From NCBI GenBank assembly GCA_012511245.1, contig JAAZGM010000333.1, positions 1-7,923 of the forward strand: a stretch of DNA of 7,923 bases, in the 5' to 3' direction. Made by a program: the position numbers and the translations under genes. The notes under the pieces are model-generated. The model did no database searches and was not told the DNA's origin. It saw only the letters and a list, made by a program, of their open reading frames with translations. Below are positions 1 through 6,059 of this stretch, in pieces (the first letter of the stretch is position 1; each line of letters starts with the position of its first letter). The stretch is from Methanomicrobiales archaeon (lineage in GTDB: Archaea; Halobacteriota; Methanomicrobia; Methanomicrobiales; Methanoculleaceae).

Positions 1-579
1 GGCTTTGTTCTCGTTGAGGGCAGTCCCGGCGATGACTACGAGACCTCTCGTTCGGCCTTTGAAATCAGGGCATCTTTGCCGGGCAACGCGCACCCCGCCG
101 TTCTGTCATACGCCCCACACCGATCCTCCGGGCGTGACCTGCCGCATCTGGCCAGGCTCTCATCGGACTACCGGGGGGCGCTGGTGTGTGCGCCTGACAT
201 GAGAGTGAAGGGCCTCGAGCGTGAGGTATTGCCTGCCGCAGAATGGGCATATGAACTCGCCCCTCTCGACGGGAAACCCGGGGGCCCTTCGCTCCTGAGG
301 CGGATCGTCCGTCACCCTCCCCTCCCTTCTGCGATCTCCTCGATTGTCCGTCCCGAGATGACCGATCGGGGCTCCGCCGCGACCGGATCCCTGCCGGGGT
401 CGGCCTCCATATCGTCCATCTTCACGAGCAGCCAGGCCTCACCCTTCCCGGTCCTGAAACGGGTGAGGGCATATCCGCCACGGAGTTTCTCCCCATCCAG
501 CCGGAACGACAGATGGCCGTTCTGGATGGCCTCGGCGATCCCGGTCCTCTCCCCGGCCTTCTCGGTGAGGTTCTGGTAG
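1..579 (+). CDS. Partial hypothetical protein, 5' end outside window; true 3' end doubtful
   Basis: The only frame open in both directions across bases 1-311 is this one, entering from the left edge. Its codons have a GC-poor second position and about two thirds G/C at the third position, which fits coding DNA but less strongly than the neighbouring genes. It starts LVEGSPGDDYE and later reads AVLSYAPHR and GLEREVLPAAEW. The opening faintly recalls archaeal DUF835 proteins, but I do not claim that assignment. I do not recognise the family. No in-frame stop occurs before 577-579, so the frame runs 268 bases antisense through the well-conserved phosphoesterase gene. That tail is Ser/Pro/Arg-rich and looks like a shadow. 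The real protein may end near 300, with the stop lost by mutation or a frameshift, or this may be a decaying gene end. Confidence 0.38.
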   Translation, partial: GFVLVEGSPGDDYETSRSAFEIRASLPGNAHPAVLSYAPHRSSGRDLPHLARLSSDYRGALVCAPDMRVKGLEREVLPAAEWAYELAPLDGKPGGPSLLRRIVRHPPLPSAISSIVRPEMTDRGSAATGSLPGSASISSIFTSSQASPFPVLKRVRAYPPRSFSPSSRNDRWPFWMASAIPVLSPAFSVRFW

Positions 580-908
580 GTCCCCCGGTCCCAGACGATG
601 ACTGCCCCGGCCCCATAACTCCCTTCCGGGATGAAGCCCTCAAAGTCGGCGTAGTCGAGCGGGTGGTCCTCCGTCGGCACGGCGAGGCGTTTCTCCTTCG
701 GGTTCATTGACGGCCCTTTTGGGACCGCCCAGGACTTCAGCACTCCATCGGCCTCCAGGCGGAAGTCGTAGTGGAGCGTGGTCGCTGCGTGTTTCTGGAT
801 GACAAAACGTGGGCGGACAGCGGCCGCACCCTGCTCTCCGTGCGGTTCCGGTGTCCGGGAAAAATCTCTTCTGTTGTGATACTCTTCAAGTCTGCCGTGG
901 CTGGCCAT
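312..908 (-). CDS. Stand-alone LigD-type 3'-phosphoesterase (PE) domain protein
   Basis: A 198-residue protein matching the phosphoesterase module of bacterial NHEJ ligase LigD. That enzyme trims 3'-phosphates and 3'-terminal ribonucleotides from DNA ends to leave a ligatable 3'-OH, using a divalent metal. Visible motifs are QKH (H40), LHYDFRLE (H46, D48, R50), AVPKGP (K64), R74, and EDHPLDY (E80, H82, Y86), followed by GFIPEGSYG. By the numbering I recall for Pseudomonas LigD (H42, H48, D50, R52, K66, H84, Y88), the whole catalytic set is present at a constant offset of two. The N-terminal RRDF and E21 needed for ribonuclease action in LigD are also there. Length fits archaeal free-standing PE proteins; no polymerase or ligase domain is attached. 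The ATG at 908 is preferred to the GTG at 929 because GGAG (916-919) sits 7 nt before it. It lies 41 bp downstream of the ATPase gene, probably co-transcribed. Confidence 0.93.
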   Translation of the reverse strand: MASHGRLEEYHNRRDFSRTPEPHGEQGAAAVRPRFVIQKHAATTLHYDFRLEADGVLKSWAVPKGPSMNPKEKRLAVPTEDHPLDYADFEGFIPEGSYGAGAVIVWDRGTYQNLTEKAGERTGIAEAIQNGHLSFRLDGEKLRGGYALTRFRTGKGEAWLLVKMDDMEADPGRDPVAAEPRSVISGRTIEEIAEGRGG

Positions 909-949
909 ACCAGAACTCCGGCGTGGCACCGGATAAGGGTTTTCCCGGC

Positions 950-3265
950 CTAGAGGTTCCGTTCCGACGCGGGCACGATCCGGATGTTCATCTTATCCGA
1001 GCCGATGATCAGGATCCCCTCCCCCGGCTGGAAGTTGAGGAGATCCTTCTCGCTCACCTCGAAGAACCGGGCGTTTTCCTGCGCTTGTTTCTTGTTCTCG
1101 GAACGCATGCAGAACTTCACGGCGATGTTTGCAAGGATCTCTTCGTTGAAATGGGCGATCAACTGCGACGCGAGGATCAACGAGACGCCGAACTTTCGCA
1201 TCTCGGTCGCATACTTGTTCAGGACAGCCTTGATCGCTGTCTTCGAACTGCTCTTCTGGCTCACCAGGAGTTTAGCCTCGTCGACGATAACAAACAGCCG
1301 GAACTTCGCCCGTTCATCATCTGTTCCACGCGGGATCTCGCCCATAGCCTGGAGGCTGTAGTAGATCCGCCGCAGGAAGAGATCCGCAAAGAGGTAGCGC
1401 AGGTTCTCGGGGAGGGCGTTTAAGTTGATGTGGGTGATCCCACCGGAGAGGAGCGTTGGGATCGATATCTTCTCTTCGCCTGAGAAGAGTTTGTAGTCGA
1501 AGATGTCCTCGAGATAGGCCGGGATCGCCTCATCCTCGCAGTTCATGATCTCGTCCTCGATATCGTCGAAGTCGAGCACCCGCGTCCAGGTTCCGGTATT
1601 CCCGGTGATCCCTGACATCCGGTAGCAATCCTTGATGATGTTCTTGATCTTCCTCCTCTGCTGGATGCCGAGCGTCGGGAAGTTGATCGATATGGCGTCG
1701 ACGAAGTCCGAGGTCGCCCGGAGCGGGGTGATCTCGTCGATATCGGGATCGAGCTCCAGCGGGTTGAAATAATACTCGCCGCCCTCGCGGATCTTGTACG
1801 ACCGGATCTCCCCGCTGCTCGCGGCCATATCTCCGTGGAAGTCGATCAAGATGACCGGCATCGCCTCTGCCGCAAGTTCGGTTGCGATGCACCGGATCGT
1901 CTCGGTCTTGCCGGCGCCTGAACCGCCGATGATGATCATGTGGCCGTTGTTGAGCTGGCCGGGCGACCAGTCGACCCGCTGTCCATCCGTGGCCGGGCCG
2001 AGGTAGATATCGAGTCCTCCGGGACGGGAGGGTTTCGCCGCCTGAACCGGGACAGGGGGGACGACCCGGCGGACGGGGGCGGGTTTCGGCACGGGAGGGA
2101 GGGGTTTTTCTTCGGGTTCTTCCTCGACCTCGCCCGCGAAGGGGATCACACCCCACTCTTCTTCATCCATATCCTCCTCCGGAGTTCCTTCGGGGGAGGG
2201 GGGGATCGCGACCGTTTCCGCATCGGGAGCGGTGCGGGGTTCTTCGCGGGGAGGGAGAGGATCCGTGACCGGGGTCGGCCGGTCGATGACGATCTTTGCG
2301 GCGACATCGGCGATCAGCTCCCGCCCGAGATCGCGCAGATGCATATCGTAGAGGTTCCGGTCCCTGACGATGAACCGGGCGAGATCGACCCCGTCCTCCT
2401 CGTGCACCCCTTCGAGGAGGTAGATCGCATCGGAAAGCAGGGAGAGCACCCGCGCAAGCTCGCGGCGGAGGGCCAGCGATGCCTGGATGCGATCGTAGTC
2501 CTCACCGCAGGAGAGGTATCGCAGGACGGTGAACGTTGAGTAGAACGATTCAAGGAGCATATCGTAGTGCTCCCGGGCGGCAGGGTCGATCCGTTCGAGC
2601 ATCCCTTTGAGGATGTAGGCGAACTCCGGCGGAAAAGTATAGACGACACCGAGCGCCCTGGAGCTGTCGAGGTCATGGGCGTAGGCAAGGACTGCGCACC
2701 CGGCAGCCTTGAGCCGCGCGGCAAACCGCTCACACTCGGTGAAGAGGCGGGGGCTGTTGTTGAGGAGGAAACCGATGAATGTCTCTTCGGTGCGGGGAAG
2801 CGTGGAGGGAAAGGTCTTATTGATATAGGATCCCCGCACTGTTCCCGCGAGCAGGGCGGGGACGATCTCGTGGATATCCCGGGCCAGCGCTCCGATGTCC
2901 AGCGCCTGGAGCCGCGCCTCCATCAGCGGCCGGGCTATCACTTCTCCTGATGGTGTCACGTTGATCACTGTCGTGCCATGCCAGGAGGTGGATTCGATGA
3001 ACCCGACCTCGGTAAGGGCAAAGAGCGGGCCGGATGTGTAGGCATAACAGCTCTGTTCGACCACACCCATCCCATCTCCCCGGGACGAGGTGCTGTTTCG
3101 GGCGATGTAGATGTAGAGGAGCGTCTCGATGATGTCGCGGATCTCCTGCTGCCGGAAGTCCCGCAGGTAGTCGGTGACAGCAGGGGGGAGCGACTCCACC
3201 AGGGCTGGAATCGCGGTATCGGGGTAGCCCATCGCATTCAGTACTGTGATAAGGTCTGTTGACAC
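950..3265 (-). CDS. HerA/FtsK-superfamily ATPase with winged-helix-like N-terminal region
   Basis: A 771-residue protein from the GTG at 3265. The C-terminal ~350 residues form a HerA/VirB4-type P-loop motor: Walker A GGSGAGKT (447-454), the HerA-like DFHGD after it (475-479), Walker B LFVIVDE (657-663), ASQ sensor (699-701) and a CMRSE arginine-finger candidate (R721), ending with GEGILIIGSD. Such ATPases act as ring motors on DNA. The first ~330 residues lack the HAS-barrel of true HerA. They hold a winged-helix-like stretch (about 45-115) and then a mostly helical region. Residues ~328-418 are a Pro/Glu-rich linker with an acidic patch. GTG 3265 is preferred over GTG 3346 because AGGTGA (3270-3275) precedes it by 4 nt, whereas the 27 extra residues are Pro/Ser/Gly-rich without a ribosome site. 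Followed by the phosphoesterase gene; no nurA, mre11 or rad50 is in view. Function beyond DNA-motor is inference. Confidence 0.9.
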   Translation of the reverse strand: MSTDLITVLNAMGYPDTAIPALVESLPPAVTDYLRDFRQQEIRDIIETLLYIYIARNSTSSRGDGMGVVEQSCYAYTSGPLFALTEVGFIESTSWHGTTVINVTPSGEVIARPLMEARLQALDIGALARDIHEIVPALLAGTVRGSYINKTFPSTLPRTEETFIGFLLNNSPRLFTECERFAARLKAAGCAVLAYAHDLDSSRALGVVYTFPPEFAYILKGMLERIDPAAREHYDMLLESFYSTFTVLRYLSCGEDYDRIQASLALRRELARVLSLLSDAIYLLEGVHEEDGVDLARFIVRDRNLYDMHLRDLGRELIADVAAKIVIDRPTPVTDPLPPREEPRTAPDAETVAIPPSPEGTPEEDMDEEEWGVIPFAGEVEEEPEEKPLPPVPKPAPVRRVVPPVPVQAAKPSRPGGLDIYLGPATDGQRVDWSPGQLNNGHMIIIGGSGAGKTETIRCIATELAAEAMPVILIDFHGDMAASSGEIRSYKIREGGEYYFNPLELDPDIDEITPLRATSDFVDAISINFPTLGIQQRRKIKNIIKDCYRMSGITGNTGTWTRVLDFDDIEDEIMNCEDEAIPAYLEDIFDYKLFSGEEKISIPTLLSGGITHINLNALPENLRYLFADLFLRRIYYSLQAMGEIPRGTDDERAKFRLFVIVDEAKLLVSQKSSSKTAIKAVLNKYATEMRKFGVSLILASQLIAHFNEEILANIAVKFCMRSENKKQAQENARFFEVSEKDLLNFQPGEGILIIGSDKMNIRIVPASERNL

Positions 3266-3269
3266 GGGT

Positions 3270-3275
3270 TCACCT
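3270..3275 (-). promoter_or_regulatory. Ribosome binding site deciding the ATPase start
   Basis: AGGTGA on the minus strand, complementary to the 16S 3' end, lies 4 nt before GTG 3263-3265. No comparable site precedes the upstream in-frame GTG at 3344-3346, so the shorter protein is favoured. Confidence 0.7.
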
Positions 3276-3340
3276 GAGGATCTGTTCTCGGGGGAGCCGG
3301 ACCCTCCCGGGCTCTTCTGACAGGTGAGTGGGGGAGGTCT

Positions 3341-3367
3341 CGGCACGGTGCCGCTTCAGGAAAGCGG
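3341..3367. repeat. Two abutting short inverted repeats in the ATPase leader
   Basis: CGGCAC (3341-3346) and GTGCCG (3348-3353) form a 13-bp odd palindrome. Overlapping its right arm, CCGCTT (3351-3356) and AAGCGG (3362-3367) form a second perfect 6-bp stem with a 5-nt loop. The shared bases mean only one can form at a time. They lie in the untranslated stretch upstream of the preferred ATPase start. In DNA this GC-rich, short stems alone are weak evidence. Confidence 0.4.
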
Positions 3368-3386
3368 GGGATGGAAGATGACCTGC

Positions 3387-3428
3387 CCGGGAATCGGCCA
3401 GGTTATCTGTAACCCTGAGGATTCCCGG
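3387..3428. repeat. Long imperfect hairpin or cruciform followed by a T7 run
   Basis: The outer arms CCGGGAATC (3387-3395) and GATTCCCGG (3420-3428) are a perfect 9-bp inverted repeat. Inside, CAGG-TTA (3399-3405) pairs with TAA-C-CCTG (3410-3417) with a single bulged C, closing a TCTG tetraloop. That makes about 16 pairs in all, with a 3x2 internal loop. On the + strand AA and a run of seven T (3431-3437) follow directly, the shape of a terminator, yet no + strand gene ends nearby. Read on the minus strand it lies in or near the leader of the ATPase gene. It may be an operator, an RNA structure, or a stop for antisense transcription. Confidence 0.55.
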
Positions 3429-3444
3429 AATTTTTTTCATTCCG
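3426..3444. repeat. Inverted repeat CGGAAT-N7-ATTCCG
   Basis: Perfect 6-bp arms at 3426-3431 and 3439-3444 flank TTTTTTC. The left arm also overlaps ATTCCCGGAAT (3421-3431), so the ATTCC/GGAAT word occurs three times in 24 bp in alternating orientation. This spacing resembles a protein-binding operator around an A/T tract, upstream of the ATPase gene. Binding is inference only. Confidence 0.4.
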
Positions 3445-3675
3445 CGTTATTCTTTGATTTCTGAAGTGAAGAGGTTTATGCCTTCACCGGCACATCTGCC
3501 CGGGTCTGGTGTCCGTCTGTTCAGCATACCGTCGAGGGAAACAGAGGGATCGGATATCCCTGCACCCGGAAAAATGCCGACGAGAGGGAGAGGGCACCGG
3601 GCGGTATCACCCGGCAACACTCCCGAAATCGCCGAAAAGCTGTTCAAAAAGGGGAACTCATCACATGTGGGTATT

Positions 3676-3698
3676 ATTATATTATTTAGATTATATAT
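3676..3698 (+). promoter_or_regulatory. AT-rich archaeal promoter island for the histidine kinase
   Basis: In otherwise GC-rich DNA, 3671-3700 is almost pure A/T and contains two TATA-like boxes: TATTATAT around 3676-3683 and TTATATAT at 3691-3698. The left box would place transcription start near 3705, just ahead of the GGAG at 3706-3709. The right box would place it near 3720, giving a leaderless message. Which one is used cannot be told from sequence. Confidence 0.6.
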
Positions 3699-3718
3699 TC
3701 TGACTGGAGTGTATGCCG

Positions 3719-5143
3719 ATGACGACCCTGACCGAACGGCAACGGGTAGCAATCCTGATGGTTCTCCTTGCTACATCAGTCTTCCTGACCTATTACTTCC
3801 ACACAGTCCTGATGCTCGGAACGGTCTTCTCACACTTCTTCTACATCCCGATCATCCTGACCGCGCTCTGGTGGGAGAGGAAAAGCATACCGGTCGCCCT
3901 CTTCCTCGGGGGTCTCGTCGTTGCAAGCAGCCTCTTTTACCGGCCGGATATCCTGACATTGAACGATTATGGGCGCGCCCTGATGTTCATCGTCATCGCT
4001 TTCGTCGTCGCCTCTCTCTCTGAGCAGATCAAAAAAGAGAGGCGGGAGGTCGAGAAAGAGAGGGATCTCATCCGACACTACCTTGACGTGGCAGGGGGTC
4101 TCGTCGCCGTCATCAACGCCGATCATACCATCCGGCTCATCAACCGCCGTGGATGCGAACTGCTCGGCTATCGCGAGGAGGAACTGATCGGGAGGGACTG
4201 GTTCACAACCGTTGTCCCGGAATCATTCCGGACCGCCCGGCAGCAGATCTTCGATGGTGAGATCACCAGGGGCACCGCCTTCCCGGGCATACGGGAGAAC
4301 CCGGTCATCACACAGGACGGGAGGGAGTGCATCCTTGCATGGCAGGATACGGTGCTCACCGGCGACGACGGCAGACCGATCGGGATCATCGGTTCAGGAT
4401 CCGATATCACCGAACATATCAGGGCGGAAGAGAAACTGCGGGCAGCCCACGAGGAGGCAAACCTCTACCTTGACATCATGGGGCACGACATCAACAACGC
4501 AAACACCGTCGCTCTCGGCTACACCGACTTGCTTGCCGAGGTGCTGGAGGGGAGGGAACGCCAGATGGCCCTGAAACTCAGGGGCGGGATAAGCCGGAGT
4601 ATCGAGATCATCCAGAACGTCGCGACACTCAGGCGGCTGCACTCCTGTGAGACGGTGACACGGCCGGTCGATCTCGACGCTGTCATCAGGGCGGGGATCG
4701 CACACCACCCCGATCTCCGGATCACCTACGAGGGAGGGCCTGTCGAGGTCATGGCCGACGACCTCCTCCCGGAGGTCTTTGCGAACCTCATCGGCAACGC
4801 GGAGAAGTTCGGGGAACCAGACGTTGAGATCATTATCCGGGTTGTGGAGGTGAACGGGGTGATCGAGGTCTCGGTCGAGGATACCGGGCCGGGTGTGCCG
4901 GATCTGGTAAAACCTCTTCTCTTCACCCGTTTCACGCGGAGCACGAACAACCGGAGCGGAAAAGGGCTCGGGCTCTATATCACGAAGATGCTCATATCAC
5001 GCTACGGCGGGCGGATCCGGGTCGAGGACCGGGTGCCGGGGCAGCCCGGAGAGGGAGCGGTGTTCCGGTTCACCCTGCTCCGTTCCGGCGTGCCGCGGAG
5101 GATGCAGCCGACCGTAAACCGGTTGATCACCGCCAGACCCTGA
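3719..5143 (+). CDS. Membrane PAS-domain sensor histidine kinase
   Basis: A 474-residue sensor kinase. Four hydrophobic segments (about residues 9-27, 36-52, 56-74, 86-102) anchor it in the membrane. A short charged coiled coil (101-120) leads to one PAS domain (about 117-236, with LINRRGCELLGY and the closing GSDITEHI). The dimerisation/phosphoacceptor helix carries MGHDINN with phosphoacceptor H256. The ATP-binding domain shows the N box NLIGNAEKF, G1 DTGPGVP (388-394), F box LFTRFTRS and G2 GKGLGLY (414-420), so it should be active. No periplasmic sensor of any size is present; the signal is probably read by the membrane bundle or the PAS domain. No response regulator is adjacent, so it is an orphan here. 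ATG 3719 is chosen over ATG 3713 because GGAG (3706-3709) is 9 nt away rather than 3. Its last 17 bp overlap the convergent DUF2124 gene. Confidence 0.93.
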   Translation: MTTLTERQRVAILMVLLATSVFLTYYFHTVLMLGTVFSHFFYIPIILTALWWERKSIPVALFLGGLVVASSLFYRPDILTLNDYGRALMFIVIAFVVASLSEQIKKERREVEKERDLIRHYLDVAGGLVAVINADHTIRLINRRGCELLGYREEELIGRDWFTTVVPESFRTARQQIFDGEITRGTAFPGIRENPVITQDGRECILAWQDTVLTGDDGRPIGIIGSGSDITEHIRAEEKLRAAHEEANLYLDIMGHDINNANTVALGYTDLLAEVLEGRERQMALKLRGGISRSIEIIQNVATLRRLHSCETVTRPVDLDAVIRAGIAHHPDLRITYEGGPVEVMADDLLPEVFANLIGNAEKFGEPDVEIIIRVVEVNGVIEVSVEDTGPGVPDLVKPLLFTRFTRSTNNRSGKGLGLYITKMLISRYGGRIRVEDRVPGQPGEGAVFRFTLLRSGVPRRMQPTVNRLITARP

Positions 5144-5609
5144 CCGGGTCGATGGCGGCGTCGATGATCAGGTCGAAGGCAAAGGTATCGAGCCAGCCCG
5201 CTTTCTCAAACATCTGCATGAAACAGATGCCCACGATCTTTGCACCGGGATGGGCGTCAACAACCTCCTGCACCGCCTCTTTCGTGACCGGGACGCCCGG
5301 CATCGCAAGCCCGCCCATCAGGACGATCACCTTCGGGTCGATGCGGGCGGGCGTATCGGCGGCCTGCATACCGACGCCCTCGGTGAGGCGGAGCACCTTT
5401 GTCGCCGTCTCATCCACGTACGGCACGTAGACCTGCTCGACGGGGAGATCCCGGACGGCAAACCCCAGGAGCTCGATGAAGGGGGTGCAGGTGCCGGGAC
5501 AGCCGTAGTAGGCGATCTGATCGCCCGGGGCAAGCCCGACCTCGCGAAGGTAGGCCTTGAACGGGCGGAGCATCCCCGGGACGCCGGAAAGTTGTTCTTT
5601 TAGTTCCAT
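5127..5609 (-). CDS. DUF2124-family conserved archaeal protein
   Basis: A 160-residue soluble protein that I recognise as DUF2124, a family of unknown function I know from methanogens. Characteristic stretches are SGVPGMLRPFK near the N-terminus, YYGCPGTCTPF with C37 and C41, YVPYVDE, VLMGGLAMPG (96-105) and VGICFMQMFE with C129. The alternation of hydrophobic strands and glycine turns suggests an alpha/beta Rossmann-like fold. The Cys pair in CPGTC could bind a metal or be redox-active, but that is a guess. There is no ribosome site before ATG 5609. A TATA-like box about 26 bp upstream suggests a leaderless message. The stop overlaps the end of the histidine kinase gene on the other strand by 17 bp. 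No function can be given. Confidence 0.85.
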   Translation of the reverse strand: MELKEQLSGVPGMLRPFKAYLREVGLAPGDQIAYYGCPGTCTPFIELLGFAVRDLPVEQVYVPYVDETATKVLRLTEGVGMQAADTPARIDPKVIVLMGGLAMPGVPVTKEAVQEVVDAHPGAKIVGICFMQMFEKAGWLDTFAFDLIIDAAIDPVRVWR

Positions 5610-5630
5610 GAGAGTTCTGTTGCCCCGGGG

Positions 5631-5640
5631 GCATATACGG
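5631..5640 (-). promoter_or_regulatory. TATA-like promoter for the DUF2124 gene
   Basis: The minus strand reads CCGTATATGC here. Its centre (about 5635) lies some 26 bp before the ATG at 5609, the usual archaeal distance from TATA box to transcription start. No Shine-Dalgarno sequence precedes the ATG. Together these suggest a leaderless mRNA starting at or next to the start codon. Confidence 0.55.
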
Positions 5641-5660
5641 TTTCCGGATGCGGCCGATCC

Positions 5661-6008
5661 CTACAGCACCCCGCACCCGGAGAGGCGATAGAGCTTCAGA
5701 ACCCGTTCAGCCGCCTCCTCCGATACCGCTTCCCGGATATGGGCGGCGACGGTCTCGATATCCTCTTCCGGCATGCATCCGAGGTCTTCGCGGCCGGCAA
5801 GGATCTGACCGGCGAGATACTCCCAGTCCTCACCCGAGAGTCTGGCGACCCGTTCAGCAAAATCCTCTTCATCCTCTGCGATGTGGTTAGAGACCGGCGG
5901 GAGGATCGAGTGGAATTCGTGGCCTGACTCCGGGCAGAGGACACCGCTGTACTCGGGGGCGAGTTTTCGGAGGATTGCAAAATCCTTCTCATCGAATGTG
6001 CGTGCCAT
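5661..6008 (-). CDS. Small acidic hypothetical protein with Cys/His cluster
   Basis: A 115-residue soluble protein that I do not recognise. It is rich in Glu, Asp and Ala and predicted mainly helical in its second half (about 47-108). The first half has C25, H30, H33 and H42 (CPESGHEFH, then SNH), a spacing that could bind a metal; a further Cys pair position is C78 and C112. There is no signal peptide or membrane segment. Start ATG 6008 has only a weak GGAT upstream. It lies 51 bp after the tautomerase-like gene on the same strand, so the two may be one transcript. The reading frame is supported by strongly GC-biased third positions and by protein-like composition, compared with the Arg/Ser-rich alternative frames over the same bases. 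Confidence 0.75.
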   Translation of the reverse strand: MARTFDEKDFAILRKLAPEYSGVLCPESGHEFHSILPPVSNHIAEDEEDFAERVARLSGEDWEYLAGQILAGREDLGCMPEEDIETVAAHIREAVSEEAAERVLKLYRLSGCGVL

Positions 6009-6059
6009 GATTTCTATCCAGGTATGGGAGGGGTCTTTCGGGGAAAAAGTGTTCGGCAG

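Larger units (their letters stand above)
3266..3718. other. Non-coding divergent region between ATPase and histidine kinase
   Basis: No convincing gene lies here. Frames open across it on either strand (for example 3454-4023 on + and 3447-3752 on -) lack family features and have no ribosome site, and the + frame mostly shadows the kinase gene. The left part (3294-3444) is dense in inverted repeats upstream of the ATPase gene. The middle (3445-3665) holds only a short inverted repeat, AGGGAT/ATCCCT at 3545-3561. The right end (3671-3703) is a sharp AT-rich island that should be the kinase promoter. I could not identify a convincing minus-strand TATA box for the ATPase gene; the AT-rich stretch 3429-3460 is the most likely place, which would give a leader of well over 100 nt. 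Confidence 0.6.

Noticed and set aside
1530..2539. Open frames of about 200 codons on both strands over the ATPase middle
   Set aside because: They are Arg/Gly/Asp-rich out-of-frame readings of the ATPase gene, whose Walker A motif and linker lie in the true frame.
3266..3346. Longer ATPase start at GTG 3346
   Set aside because: The 27 added residues are Pro/Ser/Gly-rich, no ribosome site precedes this GTG, and it sits inside a 13-bp palindrome. GTG 3265 has AGGTGA in place.
3545..3561. AGGGAT-N5-ATCCCT inverted repeat
   Set aside because: Perfect but only 6 bp per arm and isolated between two promoters; a chance match of this size is expected in a window this long.
3447..3752. Minus-strand open frame of 101 codons in the divergent region
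   Set aside because: It runs through the AT-rich promoter island and into the kinase start, has mixed composition and no recognisable motif.
3454..4023. Plus-strand open frame of 189 codons before and over the kinase start
   Set aside because: Its second half shadows the kinase gene in another frame, its first half is Pro/Gly/Arg-rich and crosses the promoter island, and no ribosome site precedes it.
6040..6050. Possible minus-strand terminator (T5 run) after the tautomerase-like gene
   Set aside because: Only five T with no hairpin before it and 30-odd bases to the next start on the same strand; too weak to split the pair.
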